Shown here: positions 29,735-39,654 of the stretch, in pieces
How positions within the stretch are numbered: position 1 is the first letter of the stretch
Layout of the letters: each line of letters begins with the position of its first letter
DNA from: Comamonas sp. GB3 AK4-5
GTDB taxonomy: Bacteria; Pseudomonadota; Gammaproteobacteria; Burkholderiales; Burkholderiaceae_C
Length of the DNA: 64,000 nucleotides
Assembly (NCBI RefSeq): GCF_041320665.1
Contig: NZ_CP166730.1
Coordinates: forward strand, 3,720,001 to 3,784,000
Direction: 5' to 3'
Notes under the pieces: generated by a model
What the model saw: only the letters and a program-made list of their open reading frames with translations
What the model was told of the DNA's origin: nothing
The model's database searches: none
Program-made: the position numbers and the translations under genes

Positions 29735-30139
29735 GTGACCGTCCCGCCCCCTGCCCTCCCCGCCAAGCTGGTGCGCATAGACGCCAGCGACCTGTCCCAG
29801 GCCCGCAGCGGCCAGCCCAGCCGCCCGCTGCGCGGCCACACCACGTACAAGACGCTGGATGTGTTCAGCGGCAACAGCGGCAAGGCCCATGCCGGCGTGT
29901 GGGAGGCCACGGCCGGCGCATTTCAGTCGAATATCCAGGGCTATATCGAGTTCTGCCACATTGTGGAAGGCAGCTGCCGCCTGGTGGACCCGGACGGCAC
30001 GGTGCACCACTTCCGGGCAGGCGACAGCTTTGTGCTGCCCGATGGTTTCTGCGGCCACTGGGAAGTGGATGAGCGCGTGAAGAAAGTGTTTATCACCACC
30101 GAGGTGGATACCGCACCGACAGAGACAGCTAACGCGTGA
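29735..30139 (+). CDS. Small cupin-domain protein
   Basis: About 134 aa, starting at a GTG at 29735; the ribosome-binding site is weak, so the start is uncertain. A single Cupin_3/DUF861-like barrel is visible: GVWEATAGAFQSN, EFCHIVEGSCRLVDPDG, HHFRAGDSFVLPDGFCGHW. Such proteins include sugar or amino-acid metabolism enzymes and ureidoglycine aminohydrolase relatives, but this one is half the size of the latter. No function is assigned. Confidence 0.75.
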   Translation: MTVPPPALPAKLVRIDASDLSQARSGQPSRPLRGHTTYKTLDVFSGNSGKAHAGVWEATAGAFQSNIQGYIEFCHIVEGSCRLVDPDGTVHHFRAGDSFVLPDGFCGHWEVDERVKKVFITTEVDTAPTETANA

Positions 30140-30285
30140 AGTCATGGAGGACGCGCACCGCCAAAGTACTGCCCAGCGCTGTTTTATGTGTCGGATCACG
30201 TACCTGGCATGCGACATGCAATACCTGACGGCATGAGCACCTGCCCGGCAGGTGCCATACCTCGATTCCCCTTCAGGAGGCGCGC

Positions 30286-30810
30286 ATGAGCATCACGGTC
30301 CAGGACCAGCGTTTTTTGGGTGGACAGCCCTTGTCCGCCAGCGACACCCGGCATCTGCGCCAGGCATTTGTCTGGGCCCATGCGGCGCGTGCGCGTGGCA
30401 ATCGGCCCTTTGGGGCCGTGGTGGTTGCACAGGACGGGCGCATGCTGGCCGAGGCCTTCAGCAGCTCCTGCGAAACCGGCGACTGCACCAGCCATGCAGA
30501 GATGAATGCCATCCGCCAACTGGGCAACCCGCGTGTACCCGCCGAGGTGCGGGAACAGGCCACGCTCTACGCCTCGGCCCAGCCCTGTGCCATGTGCGCC
30601 TGCGCCATCTGCCATGCCGGCATTGGCCGGGTGGTGTATGGCCTGGATGGAGAGCGCCTGCTGCAGCTCCACCCCCATCTGCGCGGCAGCACCCTGGACT
30701 GCCGCACCGTCTTTAACAGCGCCACCTACGCTGTGCGCTGCATTGGCCCTGCCCTGGTCAGCGAAGCACTGGCGGTGTACGAAAACCACTGGCTGCCGCC
30801 CTTGCCCTGA
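30286..30810 (+). CDS. Nucleobase/nucleoside deaminase (guanine deaminase-like, zinc CDA fold)
   Basis: 174 aa with AGGAGGCGC upstream. Zinc ligands and the proton shuttle are His70-Ala-Glu72 in CTSHAEMNAI and Cys101/Cys104 in AQPCAMCACAI. The fold is that of the cytidine deaminase superfamily. Among small bacterial members, guanine deaminases and tRNA adenosine deaminases share these motifs; the position next to purine degradation genes favours guanine deaminase, which makes xanthine. This choice is inference. Confidence 0.85.
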   Translation: MSITVQDQRFLGGQPLSASDTRHLRQAFVWAHAARARGNRPFGAVVVAQDGRMLAEAFSSSCETGDCTSHAEMNAIRQLGNPRVPAEVREQATLYASAQPCAMCACAICHAGIGRVVYGLDGERLLQLHPHLRGSTLDCRTVFNSATYAVRCIGPALVSEALAVYENHWLPPLP

Positions 30811-30819
30811 CCCGGCAGC

Positions 30820-32382
30820 TCAACGCATGCGGAACACTTCCAGCGTGCGGTGCAGTGCGCCGGCGTTCTGGCTCATATGGCCGGCCGAATGGGCCGAGCC
30901 TTCGGACATGCTGGCGTTCTGCTGGGTCACGATGTCCAGCTCGCCAATGGCCTGGTCCACCTGGGCAATGCCGGCGGCCTGTTCGCGCGCGGTCAGCACC
31001 ATGGCCTGCACCATCTCGCTGACCTGGTCCACCGACTGCACGGCCTGTGCAATGGTGGCGCTGGCCTGCTGCATGCGCTCCGCCCCCTGGTGGATGCGCT
31101 GGTTGGAGCCCGAGATCAAGACCTTGATCTCCTTGGCCGCTTCGGCGCTGCGCTGGGCCAGGGTGCGCACCTCGCCCGCCACCACGGCAAAGCCCCGGCC
31201 CTGTTCGCCGGCACGGGCTGCTTCCACGGCGGCGTTCAGCGCCAGGATATTGGTCTGAAAGGCAATGCCTTCGATGGTGGTGATGATCTGCGACATCTGC
31301 TGCGAGGAGTCACGCAGCCCGCGCACCAGGTCTTCCACCTGCTGCATGGCCTGGCCGCCCTGCTGGGCCAGTTGGGCGCTGGTGCCGCTTTGCTGCAGCA
31401 CCTCTTCGGTGGTTTGCTGGGACTGGGCCACGCTGCCCGCCAGCTCGGCCATGGCGGCTGCGGTTTGCTGCAGGCGATCGGCCTGGGTTTCGGTGCGCTG
31501 CGACAGGCTGCGTGCACTGTGGGACAGGTCGCTGGCCAGGTGGCTGAATCCATCGATCTCATCGCGGGCATCACCCACCACGGCGCGCAGGTTGTAATGC
31601 ACCTGCTGCAGCTGCTCCATCAGCAACGCCATGGGGTGGCGACCCGACATTTTGGGTAGCGGCACTTCCAGCTGGCAGCGGGCCAGCTCTTTGGCCAGTT
31701 GGTAATTGGCGGCAAAAGGCAGCGTGACCGTGCGGTGCAGCCACACCATGCCGCCCACGGCCCACAGCAGCATGACCGCGATCTGTGCGGCCAACTGCCA
31801 GGGCTGCGTCCAGCCCAGCACTGCAGGCATGGCGCCCATCAGCAGCAGGGGCAGAACCACGGCGCCCAGGCGCTGGGTAAGGCTGGCGCGCTGCAGCTTG
31901 CCCAGCCGGTTGCGCAGCCCGCGCTGGCGCACATGGCCGGCATGCAGCATCACTTCGGGCCGGGGTTTGCCGCGCTCTTGCACCAGCTGGGCATAGAGCT
32001 GCTCGGCGGCCTGCACCTGCTCCCTGGAAGGCTTGGCGCGCACCGACATATAGCCCACGGGCTTGCCGCCCTGCAAGATGGGGGTGACATGGGCATGTAC
32101 CCAATAGAAACCGCCCCCTTTGCGCTGGTTCTTGATCACGCCCTTCCAGCTGCGGCCATGGCCTATGGTGGACCACATGTCCTTGAATGCCTCGGAGGGC
32201 ATATCGGGGTGGCGCACCATGTTGTGGGGCTGGCCCATCAGCTCTTCCATGCTGAAACCGCTGACCCGCACAAAGGCAGCGTTGCAATGGGTGATATGTC
32301 CTCGGCTGTCCGTGGTGGACATCAGCAGTTCATCGTCCTGCAGTGGAAATTCGTGATCGATGGCGGAAATTTGGGAACGCAT
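30820..32382 (-). CDS. Aer-like methyl-accepting chemotaxis protein with PAS domain
   Basis: 520 aa from the ATG at 32382. The N-terminal PAS domain (about residues 10-120) has [19 protein letters not shown] and [16 protein letters not shown], as in aerotaxis receptor Aer. Two hydrophobic spans follow (near 175-220), then a HAMP-like linker and the cytoplasmic signalling domain with the hairpin tip [20 protein letters not shown] and [18 protein letters not shown]. It probably senses redox or oxygen via FAD and signals to CheA. It converges with the deaminase gene. Confidence 0.93.
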   Translation of the reverse strand: MRSQISAIDHEFPLQDDELLMSTTDSRGHITHCNAAFVRVSGFSMEELMGQPHNMVRHPDMPSEAFKDMWSTIGHGRSWKGVIKNQRKGGGFYWVHAHVTPILQGGKPVGYMSVRAKPSREQVQAAEQLYAQLVQERGKPRPEVMLHAGHVRQRGLRNRLGKLQRASLTQRLGAVVLPLLLMGAMPAVLGWTQPWQLAAQIAVMLLWAVGGMVWLHRTVTLPFAANYQLAKELARCQLEVPLPKMSGRHPMALLMEQLQQVHYNLRAVVGDARDEIDGFSHLASDLSHSARSLSQRTETQADRLQQTAAAMAELAGSVAQSQQTTEEVLQQSGTSAQLAQQGGQAMQQVEDLVRGLRDSSQQMSQIITTIEGIAFQTNILALNAAVEAARAGEQGRGFAVVAGEVRTLAQRSAEAAKEIKVLISGSNQRIHQGAERMQQASATIAQAVQSVDQVSEMVQAMVLTAREQAAGIAQVDQAIGELDIVTQQNASMSEGSAHSAGHMSQNAGALHRTLEVFRMR

Positions 32383-32817
32383 AACGGGACGGCACGGGCA
32401 TGGAGCCCAGTGAAAAGTGGTGGAGAGGGCTGCGCCTGGCGGCATGTCACATGCATCAGCGCTGTTGCCAGGGCACTGGCAAGCGCTTGGCCGCCCAATC
32501 GGCGCAAAAAAGCGGGGTCAGATCAACATGGGGGAATGGGCTGCGCCCTGGCCGGCATTGCAACTTGCCCGAGATCCATGCCCGGCTCTGCCCTATGCCA
32601 TACCGCGATCCTGGCGGCAGAAGCATTTTCTACCGTCCGTCGTAAAAACGTATCAATATGTAAATTCTACAAAAACATTCCCCACCAGGCCTTGATGCAG
32701 CACAAGATTTTTTTGCCCGCTTGTGTGCAGGCCCGATGGCCCTCCGCCATGCAACGGCTTGTTGATTGCCTCGGCCTGTGCTTGAATGCGCACATTTTTT
32801 CAGCAACGTAAGAAAAT
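32383..32817. other. Divergent intergenic region without a gene
   Basis: This stretch separates the chemoreceptor gene from the divergent M48 protease gene. Composition turns A+T-rich around 32620-32700 and 32790-32817, where promoters are expected. No coding or RNA feature is visible. Confidence 0.5.
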
Positions 32818-33651
32818 ATGATGACATGGGGAGGGCTGCTGCGACTGGGCAGTGCACTGATCGTCGCCGCACTGCTGCAAGGCTGCGCCAACACCACCAA
32901 CACCGGCGCCATCGGCTTGCAGCGCAGCCAGTTGCTGCTGGTGTCCAGCGAAGCCGTCAACTCCCAGGCAGCCAAGGGCTTTCAGCAGCTGACCAGCGAT
33001 GCCCGCTCCAAGAAGCTGCTCAACACCGACCAGGCCATGACCCAGCGGGTGCGCAAAATCGGCCAGGACCTGATCGCCCATGTGGCCGTATTCCGCCCTG
33101 ACGCCCAGAACTGGGCCTGGGAGATCAATGTTTTCGAGTCGGACGAGATCAACGCCTTCTGCGCTCCCGGGGGCAAGATCGGGGTCTACACCGGCATTGT
33201 GCGCAAGCTGCAACTCAGCGATGACGAGCTGGCCGCCGTCATGGGCCATGAAATCGCCCATGCCCTGCGTGAGCACTCGCGCGAAAAAGTCTCGCAGCAA
33301 GTCCTATCGAATGTGCTCACCGCCACCGTGTCGGCCGCCGCTGGCATAGACAGCAGCTTGCTGGATGCGGGCTCCAATCTGCTGGTGCACCTGCCCAACT
33401 CCCGCGCCATGGAGCTGGAGTCCGATGTCATCGGCCTGGAACTCATGGCCCGCGCCGGCTACAACCCAGCGAACGCGTCCTCGACCTGGAAGAAGATGCA
33501 GCGGCTGAGCGGAGGCCAGCAAGGCGCGGGCTTTCTCAGCACCCACCCCGCCAACAACGACCGCATCACCACGCTGGAGGCCTATGTCCCCACCGTGCTG
33601 CCACTCTACGAAGCAGCGCTGCGCGCCAGGCCCCCAAGCCGCAAGCATTGA
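32818..33651 (+). CDS. M48 family metalloprotease, lipoprotein (LoiP/YggG-like)
   Basis: 277 aa. The signal sequence ends in a lipobox LLQGC (Cys23). The zinc motif is HEIAH at residues 144-148 within ELAAVMGHEIAHALREHS, and the third ligand is in RAMELESDVIGLELMARAGYNP. Proteins of this type are periplasmic or outer-membrane-anchored proteases for envelope quality control. It stands alone, with a promoter region shared with the divergent chemoreceptor. Confidence 0.92.
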   Translation: MMTWGGLLRLGSALIVAALLQGCANTTNTGAIGLQRSQLLLVSSEAVNSQAAKGFQQLTSDARSKKLLNTDQAMTQRVRKIGQDLIAHVAVFRPDAQNWAWEINVFESDEINAFCAPGGKIGVYTGIVRKLQLSDDELAAVMGHEIAHALREHSREKVSQQVLSNVLTATVSAAAGIDSSLLDAGSNLLVHLPNSRAMELESDVIGLELMARAGYNPANASSTWKKMQRLSGGQQGAGFLSTHPANNDRITTLEAYVPTVLPLYEAALRARPPSRKH

Positions 33652-33775
33652 AAAGGTCTTGCGCCCCATGCGTAGGCGCACCGCAAGGAGGTTCAACACG
33701 TGCGCAGTAGCATGGGGCTGCGCATGCTGTCACCGGGGCCAGCCCCCATAGCCGCCCAATGCAGGCCTGCACACC

Positions 33776-34501
33776 ATGGGCGGCACCATGCATGTATTTC
33801 TCCCTCGCATTCTGGCCTTCGATATTTTTGGCACCGTGGTGGACTGGCACGGCAGCATCGTGCGCGAGATGCAACGCTATTACCCGCAAGTGCCCGCCGC
33901 CGACTTTGCCCGCGCCTGGCGCGCGGGCTACCAGCCGGCCATGGAACAGGTGCGCAGCGGGGCCCGGGGCTGGGCACGCCTGGATACCCTGCACCGCCAG
34001 ATACTGGACAGCATCCTGCCCCAGTTCGGTCTGGGTCATCTGGACGAGGAGCAGCGCCAGCAGCTCAACCGGGTCTGGCAGCGGCTGGCCCCCTGGGGCG
34101 ATGCTGTGGCCGGCCTCAGCGAGCTCAAGCAGCACTTCACCATCTGCACGCTGTCCAACGGCAACCTCGGCCTGCTGACGGCCATGGCCAAGCATGCGGG
34201 CCTGCCCTGGGACTGCATTCTGAGCGCCGAGGTTTTCAGAGCCTACAAGCCCAGCCCCTCGGTCTACCTGGGCGTGGCCGACATCTTTGGCGTGGAGCCC
34301 AGTGAAGTGATGCTGGTGGCCGCCCACCACAACGACCTGGCAGCCGCGCGCGGCTGCGGCCTGCAGACCGCGTATATCGAGCGCCCGCTGGAGTTTGGTG
34401 CCGACCAACCCAAGGACGTCTCTGCCCAAGCCGGCAATGGCTGGCATGCGCGCAATCTGCTGGATCTGTCACGGCAGCTGCAAACCACCAGGACGGTTTG
34501 A
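33776..34501 (+). CDS. Haloacid dehalogenase, type II (HAD superfamily)
   Basis: 241 aa; a second in-frame ATG four codons later is also possible. HAD motif I is LAFDIFGTVVDW with the nucleophile Asp16, motif II is CTLSNGNLGL, the conserved Lys is in FRAYKPSPSVYLG, and motif IV is VMLVAAHHNDLAAARG. Type II enzymes hydrolyse L-2-haloacids with inversion; the motifs FGTVVDW and SNGN fit this group. The physiological substrate may differ. The 272 bp repeat copy 2 begins 18 bp after the stop codon. Confidence 0.88.
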   Translation: MGGTMHVFLPRILAFDIFGTVVDWHGSIVREMQRYYPQVPAADFARAWRAGYQPAMEQVRSGARGWARLDTLHRQILDSILPQFGLGHLDEEQRQQLNRVWQRLAPWGDAVAGLSELKQHFTICTLSNGNLGLLTAMAKHAGLPWDCILSAEVFRAYKPSPSVYLGVADIFGVEPSEVMLVAAHHNDLAAARGCGLQTAYIERPLEFGADQPKDVSAQAGNGWHARNLLDLSRQLQTTRTV

Positions 34502-34518
34502 TTGCGCAGGCCGCTGCC

Positions 34519-34790
34519 TTAGAGCGTGTTCACGATCTCCTCGCGACGCGCCAGTGTCTTTGCGGGATGGGATACAAGGCGCGATACCGCAGCAATAGCC
34601 GCGCTATTGCGAGGATTCGCAACACAGCAGACCGCCCGCAAAGCCACTGGCCCGAAGGGTTGGAGCGAAATCGGGCGATTTCTTCGCGCTGGCGCTTGCT
34701 TGCACCCCGGTGCAAGCTGCGCCCCATCACTTCGAACTCATCCCGATTGCGCTCCAACGCGCCTGCGTAGAGATCGTGAACACGCTCTTA
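34519..34790 (-). repeat. 272 bp element with terminal inverted repeats, copy 2
   Basis: It is inverted relative to copy 1 at 11466-11737 and the same length. The ends AGAGCGTGTTCACGATCTC and the inverse complement are perfect over 19 bp. Where this copy differs from copy 1 in one arm it usually carries the complementary change in the other arm; for instance GCAATAGC-CGC-GCTATTGC against GCAATAGC-ACG-GCTATTGC. It lies between two genes and has no ORF of its own. Confidence 0.8.
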
Positions 34791-34796
34791 GCCTAC

Positions 34797-35486
34797 CTAG
34801 GCTTTTGCAATACCCTGGCTCAAGGGGCAGGCCTGCGCCTCGGTCTGCGTGCTGTCCGCCGTGGGGCGCAGCAGATGCAGCAGCATGGCCTTGTGCCGTG
34901 GGCGCAGGGCCTCGATGTCCTCGGCACTCAGTGGATTGCCGCTGGCCAGAATCATGAACAGGCTGTGCAGCAAAGGCGTCATCAGCAGACTCCAGTCCAG
35001 CAGCTTGGAGTTGCAAGGCAGCAGACCTTGTTCAATGCCGTGGCGAATCAATCGCTCGTGGTTTTTTTCCGTCTGCTGGATGACCTGCTGGTACCACTGC
35101 TTGATGGCTGGCGGCAGGCGTGGGCTTTCGGCGAGCAGCAAGCGCAATGTAGGCAAGACACCGGGAAGGGCCAGCCGCCCCAGCGAATGCTCGACAAAGG
35201 CATCCACCAACGCTTCCAGGGTTTGCACTTCTTCGGGCCACCAGCGGAAGTTTTCATCCAGCGAATGCTCCAAAAGCCTTTCCAGCAGCGATTGCAGCAG
35301 CGCTTCCTTGGAGGCGAAATGGGCATACAGCCCGCCTTTGGAAAGGCCGGCGGCCTTCGCAATATCGTCCATGCGCGCAGCCGTATAGCCGCAGCGTGCG
35401 AACTCAGACAAGGCGGCATTCAGTATCTGGCAGATACGAAGTTCCGCAGGAAGGCGCTGCCGCAAGGCAGGGGAAGGAGCAGACAT
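34797..35486 (-). CDS. TetR family transcriptional regulator
   Basis: About 229 aa from the ATG at 35486. The N-terminal helix-turn-helix (about residues 18-65) reads ILNAALSEFARCGYTAARM and AKAAGLSKGGLYAHFASKEA. The rest is a helical ligand domain. It lies downstream of a membrane protein gene on the same strand, with 199 bp between them. The perfect TetR-type palindrome at 36514-36545, upstream of that membrane protein, is its probable operator. Ligand unknown. Confidence 0.93.
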   Translation of the reverse strand: MSAPSPALRQRLPAELRICQILNAALSEFARCGYTAARMDDIAKAAGLSKGGLYAHFASKEALLQSLLERLLEHSLDENFRWWPEEVQTLEALVDAFVEHSLGRLALPGVLPTLRLLLAESPRLPPAIKQWYQQVIQQTEKNHERLIRHGIEQGLLPCNSKLLDWSLLMTPLLHSLFMILASGNPLSAEDIEALRPRHKAMLLHLLRPTADSTQTEAQACPLSQGIAKA

Positions 35487-35685
35487 GGCAATGGGGCAGC
35501 AGTCAATTTTGGCTGCCATTCAATCACAACTTGCGTGCTTCCCACTGACTCCGCAGCAATACAGGCCTGGGCATGGCTGCGGGTGGCACCACCAACAGCA
35601 TAGGCAGCGCTGATGCGACGCCCTCCACGGCCCCGTAGCAGTACAGCGGTGCAGCCGCCGCGGCCGGGCTGCTGTGGTGAGCGGT

Positions 35686-36381
35686 CTACCTGCCTGACTC
35701 TTGCTGCACTGGTTGGCGCAAATGGAAAACCACCATGGCCTGGGCCAGCAGCAATGCCAGATAGCCCAGGGTTTCCATCAGCTCCTCCAGCACCATCACC
35801 TGCGTGCCATACCAGTCCTCCAGGCGTACAAAGCCATGCCCTTCCGCATTGGTGGCAAGCACCATGTACGCCACAAACTGCCCCAAGGCAAACAGCGGCA
35901 GGGCCCGCTCACGCGCCAGGCGCAGCAACACCTCACTCCACACCCGGTAATGCAGCCACCAATAGGCCGCAAGAAGCCCCATGGCAGCCAGCACATAGGG
36001 CACAGCGGGGCGATACCAGAGATGCTTGGAACTCCAGGACGGCCCCCACTCGGTCATCATTTCCGGCGGTACAAACACAGCCCCCCAGGCGAGCTCTCGC
36101 CCCAGAAATGCGATCCAGAACAGTGCGGCAATGGCCAGCAAGGCCTTGCTACTCGGCGTACGCAATTCGCGAACGGCCGCCATGGCGGCCAGGCCACCGG
36201 CCAGCAAAATGAAATTCTGTGCGCCTTCCAGTGGACCGCTTTCCCACGCCGTCCACTGCGGCATCAAATCCATCAAGGGGAAAGCACAGAACGCCCCCAG
36301 AAGAATCAAGAAATTCCACCACATGAAGTGAGGGGCTCGGCCATGGGCGTCTGCCCCTGCGGCTTCGAAAATTGTCGTCAT
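35686..36381 (-). CDS. Uncharacterised membrane protein under TetR-type control
   Basis: About 231 aa from the ATG at 36381, with AGG upstream. Six or seven membrane spans are visible: around HFMWWNFLILLGAFCAFPLM, FILLAGGLAAMAAV, ALLAIAALFWIAFLGREL, VPYVLAAMGLLAAYWWL, ALPLFALGQFVAYMVLA and LGYLALLLAQAMVVFHL. Acidic and aromatic residues cluster in loops (RELAWGAVFVPPEMM, VRLEDWYGTQVMVLEELMET). I do not recognise a characterised family. The TetR gene downstream and the operator upstream suggest a stress or small-molecule response. Confidence 0.75.
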   Translation of the reverse strand: MTTIFEAAGADAHGRAPHFMWWNFLILLGAFCAFPLMDLMPQWTAWESGPLEGAQNFILLAGGLAAMAAVRELRTPSSKALLAIAALFWIAFLGRELAWGAVFVPPEMMTEWGPSWSSKHLWYRPAVPYVLAAMGLLAAYWWLHYRVWSEVLLRLARERALPLFALGQFVAYMVLATNAEGHGFVRLEDWYGTQVMVLEELMETLGYLALLLAQAMVVFHLRQPVQQESGR

Positions 36382-36513
36382 AAAAACCTGTTGGGAACCC
36401 AGGCAGGCCTGCAGTCTTGCTGCCATGCCTCGCCCATCACAGGCGGCCTTGTGTGGCTGTAGCGCTCGGCCCCAGCACAGCAAGACCGCCAAAGCAGTTT
36501 GCGGTTTTGCATT

Positions 36514-36545
36514 CTATTAAAAACCGACCAGTCGGTTTTTAATAG
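36514..36545. promoter_or_regulatory. Perfect 32 bp TetR-type palindrome
   Basis: The arms CTATTAAAAACCGAC and GTCGGTTTTTAATAG are exact inverse complements around a CA centre. The core ACCGACCAGTCGGT is a common TetR family operator shape. It lies 133-165 bp upstream of the membrane protein gene (36381) and 171 bp from the end of urtE. The A/T blocks could include promoter elements. Binding by the TetR protein at 34797 is inference. Confidence 0.8.
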
Positions 36546-36716
36546 ACCTACGCCATGCCACAGCTTGTGGAGGCTATGTCGTTCTTTTGAACATCAAGCA
36601 GCCACAAATACCCCATTGCACGGGGTTGCGGTCAGGTGCTTTTGCCGAGCCGAAAAGCAGGCCGTGTCGCAAAAACTCAGGCCTGCAACATGGGCACCGG
36701 CCGAAATGGCTTGCCA

Positions 36717-37409
36717 CTACACCGCCACCAGGGATCTGATCTCGTCGGCAATATCCGGCTGAAACCGGGCCGCGTAGCGGACCGCTCCACGCTCCATCAC
36801 CACCACGTGATCGGCCAGCTCCAGGGCAAAGTCCACATACTGCTCGCACAGCAGCACGGCTAGGCCGCGCTCCTTGGCCAGCATGCGGATCACCCGGCCT
36901 ATGTCTTTGATGATGCTGGGCTGTATGCCCTCGGTGGGCTCGTCCAGAATCAGTAGTTGGGGCCCGGGTGCCAGCGCACGGGCAATGGCCAGCTGCTGCT
37001 GCTGGCCGCCCGAGAGGTCACCGCCGCGCCGCTGCAGCATCTCCTGCAGCACGGGAAACAGCTGGAACAGGTCTTGGGGAATGGGCGTGCGCCCGCTGCG
37101 ATAGGCCAGGCCCATGCGCAGATTGTCTTGCACCGTCAGCCGCCCGAAGATCTCCCGCCCCTGGGGCACATAGCCTATGCCGGAGCGGGCGCGCTCATAG
37201 GGCGTGTGCCCCTGTATGGCCTGCCCCTGCCAGCGGATGCTGCCGCTGCGCAGCGGCAACTGGCCCATCAGGCTTTTGAGCAGCGTGGTCTTGCCCACGC
37301 CGTTGCGCCCCAGCAGCACCGTGACCTGGCCGGCCTTGGCCGTCAGGCTGACATCGCGCAGTATGTGGGAGCCGCCGTAGTACTGCTGCAGATTGCGAAC
37401 TTCAAGCAT
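36717..37409 (-). CDS. urtE: Urea ABC transporter ATP-binding protein UrtE
   Basis: 230 aa, one ABC domain: Walker A GRNGVGKTT near residues 34-42, signature LSGGQQQQLAIARAL, Walker B LLILDEPTEGIQPSII. The phrase LDEPTEGIQPSIIKDIGRVI is typical of UrtE rather than LivF. It is the last gene of urtABCDE on the minus strand, 128 bp after urtD. No urease gene follows. Confidence 0.95.
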   Translation of the reverse strand: MLEVRNLQQYYGGSHILRDVSLTAKAGQVTVLLGRNGVGKTTLLKSLMGQLPLRSGSIRWQGQAIQGHTPYERARSGIGYVPQGREIFGRLTVQDNLRMGLAYRSGRTPIPQDLFQLFPVLQEMLQRRGGDLSGGQQQQLAIARALAPGPQLLILDEPTEGIQPSIIKDIGRVIRMLAKERGLAVLLCEQYVDFALELADHVVVMERGAVRYAARFQPDIADEIRSLVAV

Positions 37410-37537
37410 ATGGCACTGCCCATTCCTTTGGCGCTGGAGCGCCTTGAAAATTCATAGCATCTCTTGCTTTGAAAAAGCCAGACCCCAATGGTTTTCACCC
37501 TGAGTCGACGGCTGCAAGCGCATTGATAGCTCATTTT

Positions 37538-38425
37538 TTAGCGACCAAGGTACACCTCGATCACGCGCGCATCGGCCTGTACCTGGGCCAGAGTCCCCTC
37601 GGCCAGCACCCGCCCCTCACACAGCACGGTGACCTGCTCGCTGATGGCCTGGACAAAGCCCATGTCGTGCTCCACCACCATCAGCGAATGCTTGCCCTTG
37701 AGCGACAGAAACAGCTCGGCCGTGCGCGCGGTTTCCGCATCGCTCATGCCTGCCACGGGTTCGTCCAGCAGCAAGAGCCTTGGCTCTTGCACCAGCAGCA
37801 TGCCAATCTCCAGCCACTGCTTTTGCCCGTGGGACAGCTCGCCGGCCTGGCGCTGCAGGCTGCCTGCCAGGTGGATGGTGTGCAGCACCTCGGCCAGCCG
37901 GTCACTGTCCGCGCTGTCCAGGCGAAAGAACAGGCTGGGCCACACCGCGCGGTCTTGGCCCTTGTGCGTTTTCAGCGCCAGCTCCAGGTTCTCGAACACC
38001 GTCAGCTGCTCGAACACCGTGGGCTTCTGGAACTTGCGGCCAATACCCAGCTGGGCAATTTCAGGCTCGTTGTGGCGCAGCAGGTCGATGGTGGAGCCGA
38101 AAAACACCGAGCCGCTGTCCGGCCGGGTCTTGCCGGTGATGATGTCCATCAGCGTAGTCTTGCCCGCACCATTCGGGCCGATGATGCAGCGCAGCTCACC
38201 CGGGGCAATGTCCAGACTCAGGCCGTTGATGGCCTTGAAGCCGTCAAAGCTCACATGCACATCATCCAGATACAGGATCCGGCCATGCGTGGTGTCCAGC
38301 TCGCCCGGCGTGGCAAGGCGGCCATAGCCAGCGGCCCGCCCACCGGATTCTGTCTGTAGCGCGGCTTCGCGCTGGGCATGTGCCAGCACACGGCGTGCGC
38401 CCTCGTCCATCAAATCAGGCGTCAT
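37538..38425 (-). CDS. urtD: Urea ABC transporter ATP-binding protein UrtD
   Basis: 295 aa. An N-terminal extension of about 45 residues precedes the ABC domain, as in other UrtD proteins. Walker A is GPNGAGKTT, signature LSHGQKQWLEIGMLL, Walker B LLLLDEPVAGMSDAET. The LSHGQKQWLEIG form of the signature is specific to UrtD. It overlaps the end of urtC by 11 bp, so translation is coupled. Confidence 0.95.
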   Translation of the reverse strand: MTPDLMDEGARRVLAHAQREAALQTESGGRAAGYGRLATPGELDTTHGRILYLDDVHVSFDGFKAINGLSLDIAPGELRCIIGPNGAGKTTLMDIITGKTRPDSGSVFFGSTIDLLRHNEPEIAQLGIGRKFQKPTVFEQLTVFENLELALKTHKGQDRAVWPSLFFRLDSADSDRLAEVLHTIHLAGSLQRQAGELSHGQKQWLEIGMLLVQEPRLLLLDEPVAGMSDAETARTAELFLSLKGKHSLMVVEHDMGFVQAISEQVTVLCEGRVLAEGTLAQVQADARVIEVYLGR

Positions 38426-39566
38426 GCGGCGCCTCCTTCCTGGCTCGCAGCCTGCCGTGCAACCTGGTGTGCAATTGGCGCACCAGGCCGGCCAGCCCCT
38501 GCGGCAGCCACAGCGTCACCGCCACAAACAGCGCGCCCAGAAAATACAGCCAGACCTCGGGTGCCACCACGGTGAGCCAGCTCTTGGCCCCATTCACCAA
38601 CACGGCGCCCGCCACCGGCCCCACCAGCGTGGCACGCCCCCCCACCGCGGCCCAGACCGCTATTTCGATGGAACTGGCCGTCGACATCTCGCCCGGGTTG
38701 ATGATGCCCACCTGGGGCACATACAGCGCCCCGGCCACGCCACACATCATGGCGCTGAGCACCCAGATGCTGAGCTTGTAGGGCAGCGGCGCATAGCCCG
38801 AAAACATGAGCCGTGTTTCCGCATCGCGCAGGGCCTGCAGCACACGGCCAAACTTGCTGGCCACCAGCCAGCGCGCCAGCAGATAAAAGCCCAGCAAGGT
38901 GCAGCCCGTGATCACAAACAGCAGCATGCGCATCTGCGGCGTGGCCAGCGGATAGCCCAGGATGCGCTTGAAATCGGTAAAGCCGTTGTTGCCACCAAAG
39001 CCCGTCTCATTGCGGAAAAACAGCAGCATGGCGGCATAGGTCAGCGCCTGGGTGATGATGGAAAAATACACCCCCTGGATGCGCGAGCGAAAGGCGAACC
39101 AGCCAAAGATAAAGGCCACCAGCCCCGGCACGGCCAACACCAGCACCACCGTGGCGGCAAAGCTGTCCGACAGCTGCCAGAACCAGGGCAACGCCTGCCA
39201 GTCCAGAAACACCATGAACTCCGGCAGCGCGCTGCCGGTCTGGCGCATCAAATACATGCCCATGACATAGCCACCCAGCGCAAAAAACAGGCCATGGCCC
39301 AGGCTGAGAATGCCGCTATAGCCCCAGATCAAATCCATGGCCAGGGCGCAGATTGCGTAGCACATGATCTTGCCCAGCAGGCCCACGGCATAGTCGGACA
39401 GATGCAGTGCACTGCTGGGAGGCACCCACAGATTGAGCACCGGCGCCAGCGCGCACACCGCCAGCAAAGCCAGCACAAAAGCCGACCAACCCGCACGCGA
39501 CAGCAACGGCTTGCGCCGCGGCAGTTGCAGCCGCGGCACCGAAGCAGAAAGAGTGCTCACATACAT
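38415..39566 (-). CDS. urtC: Urea ABC transporter permease UrtC
   Basis: 383 aa, branched-chain-amino-acid type permease with about 8-9 spans. Recognisable segments are DYAVGLLGKIMCYAICALAM, DLIWGYSGILSLGHGLFFALGGYVMGMYLM, GNNGFTDFKRILGYPL and GVAGALYVPQVGIINPGEM. It pairs with UrtB. A dispersed repeat occupies most of the 281 bp between urtB and urtC. Confidence 0.95.
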   Translation of the reverse strand: MYVSTLSASVPRLQLPRRKPLLSRAGWSAFVLALLAVCALAPVLNLWVPPSSALHLSDYAVGLLGKIMCYAICALAMDLIWGYSGILSLGHGLFFALGGYVMGMYLMRQTGSALPEFMVFLDWQALPWFWQLSDSFAATVVLVLAVPGLVAFIFGWFAFRSRIQGVYFSIITQALTYAAMLLFFRNETGFGGNNGFTDFKRILGYPLATPQMRMLLFVITGCTLLGFYLLARWLVASKFGRVLQALRDAETRLMFSGYAPLPYKLSIWVLSAMMCGVAGALYVPQVGIINPGEMSTASSIEIAVWAAVGGRATLVGPVAGAVLVNGAKSWLTVVAPEVWLYFLGALFVAVTLWLPQGLAGLVRQLHTRLHGRLRARKEAPHDA

Positions 39567-39654
39567 CTCAACCCTCCATCACACGCATACAAAGGCACAG
39601 GTGCACAGCGCTGGATAAAGCGCGCTTCCGCCAGGAACACCGCGCAAAAGCCTA

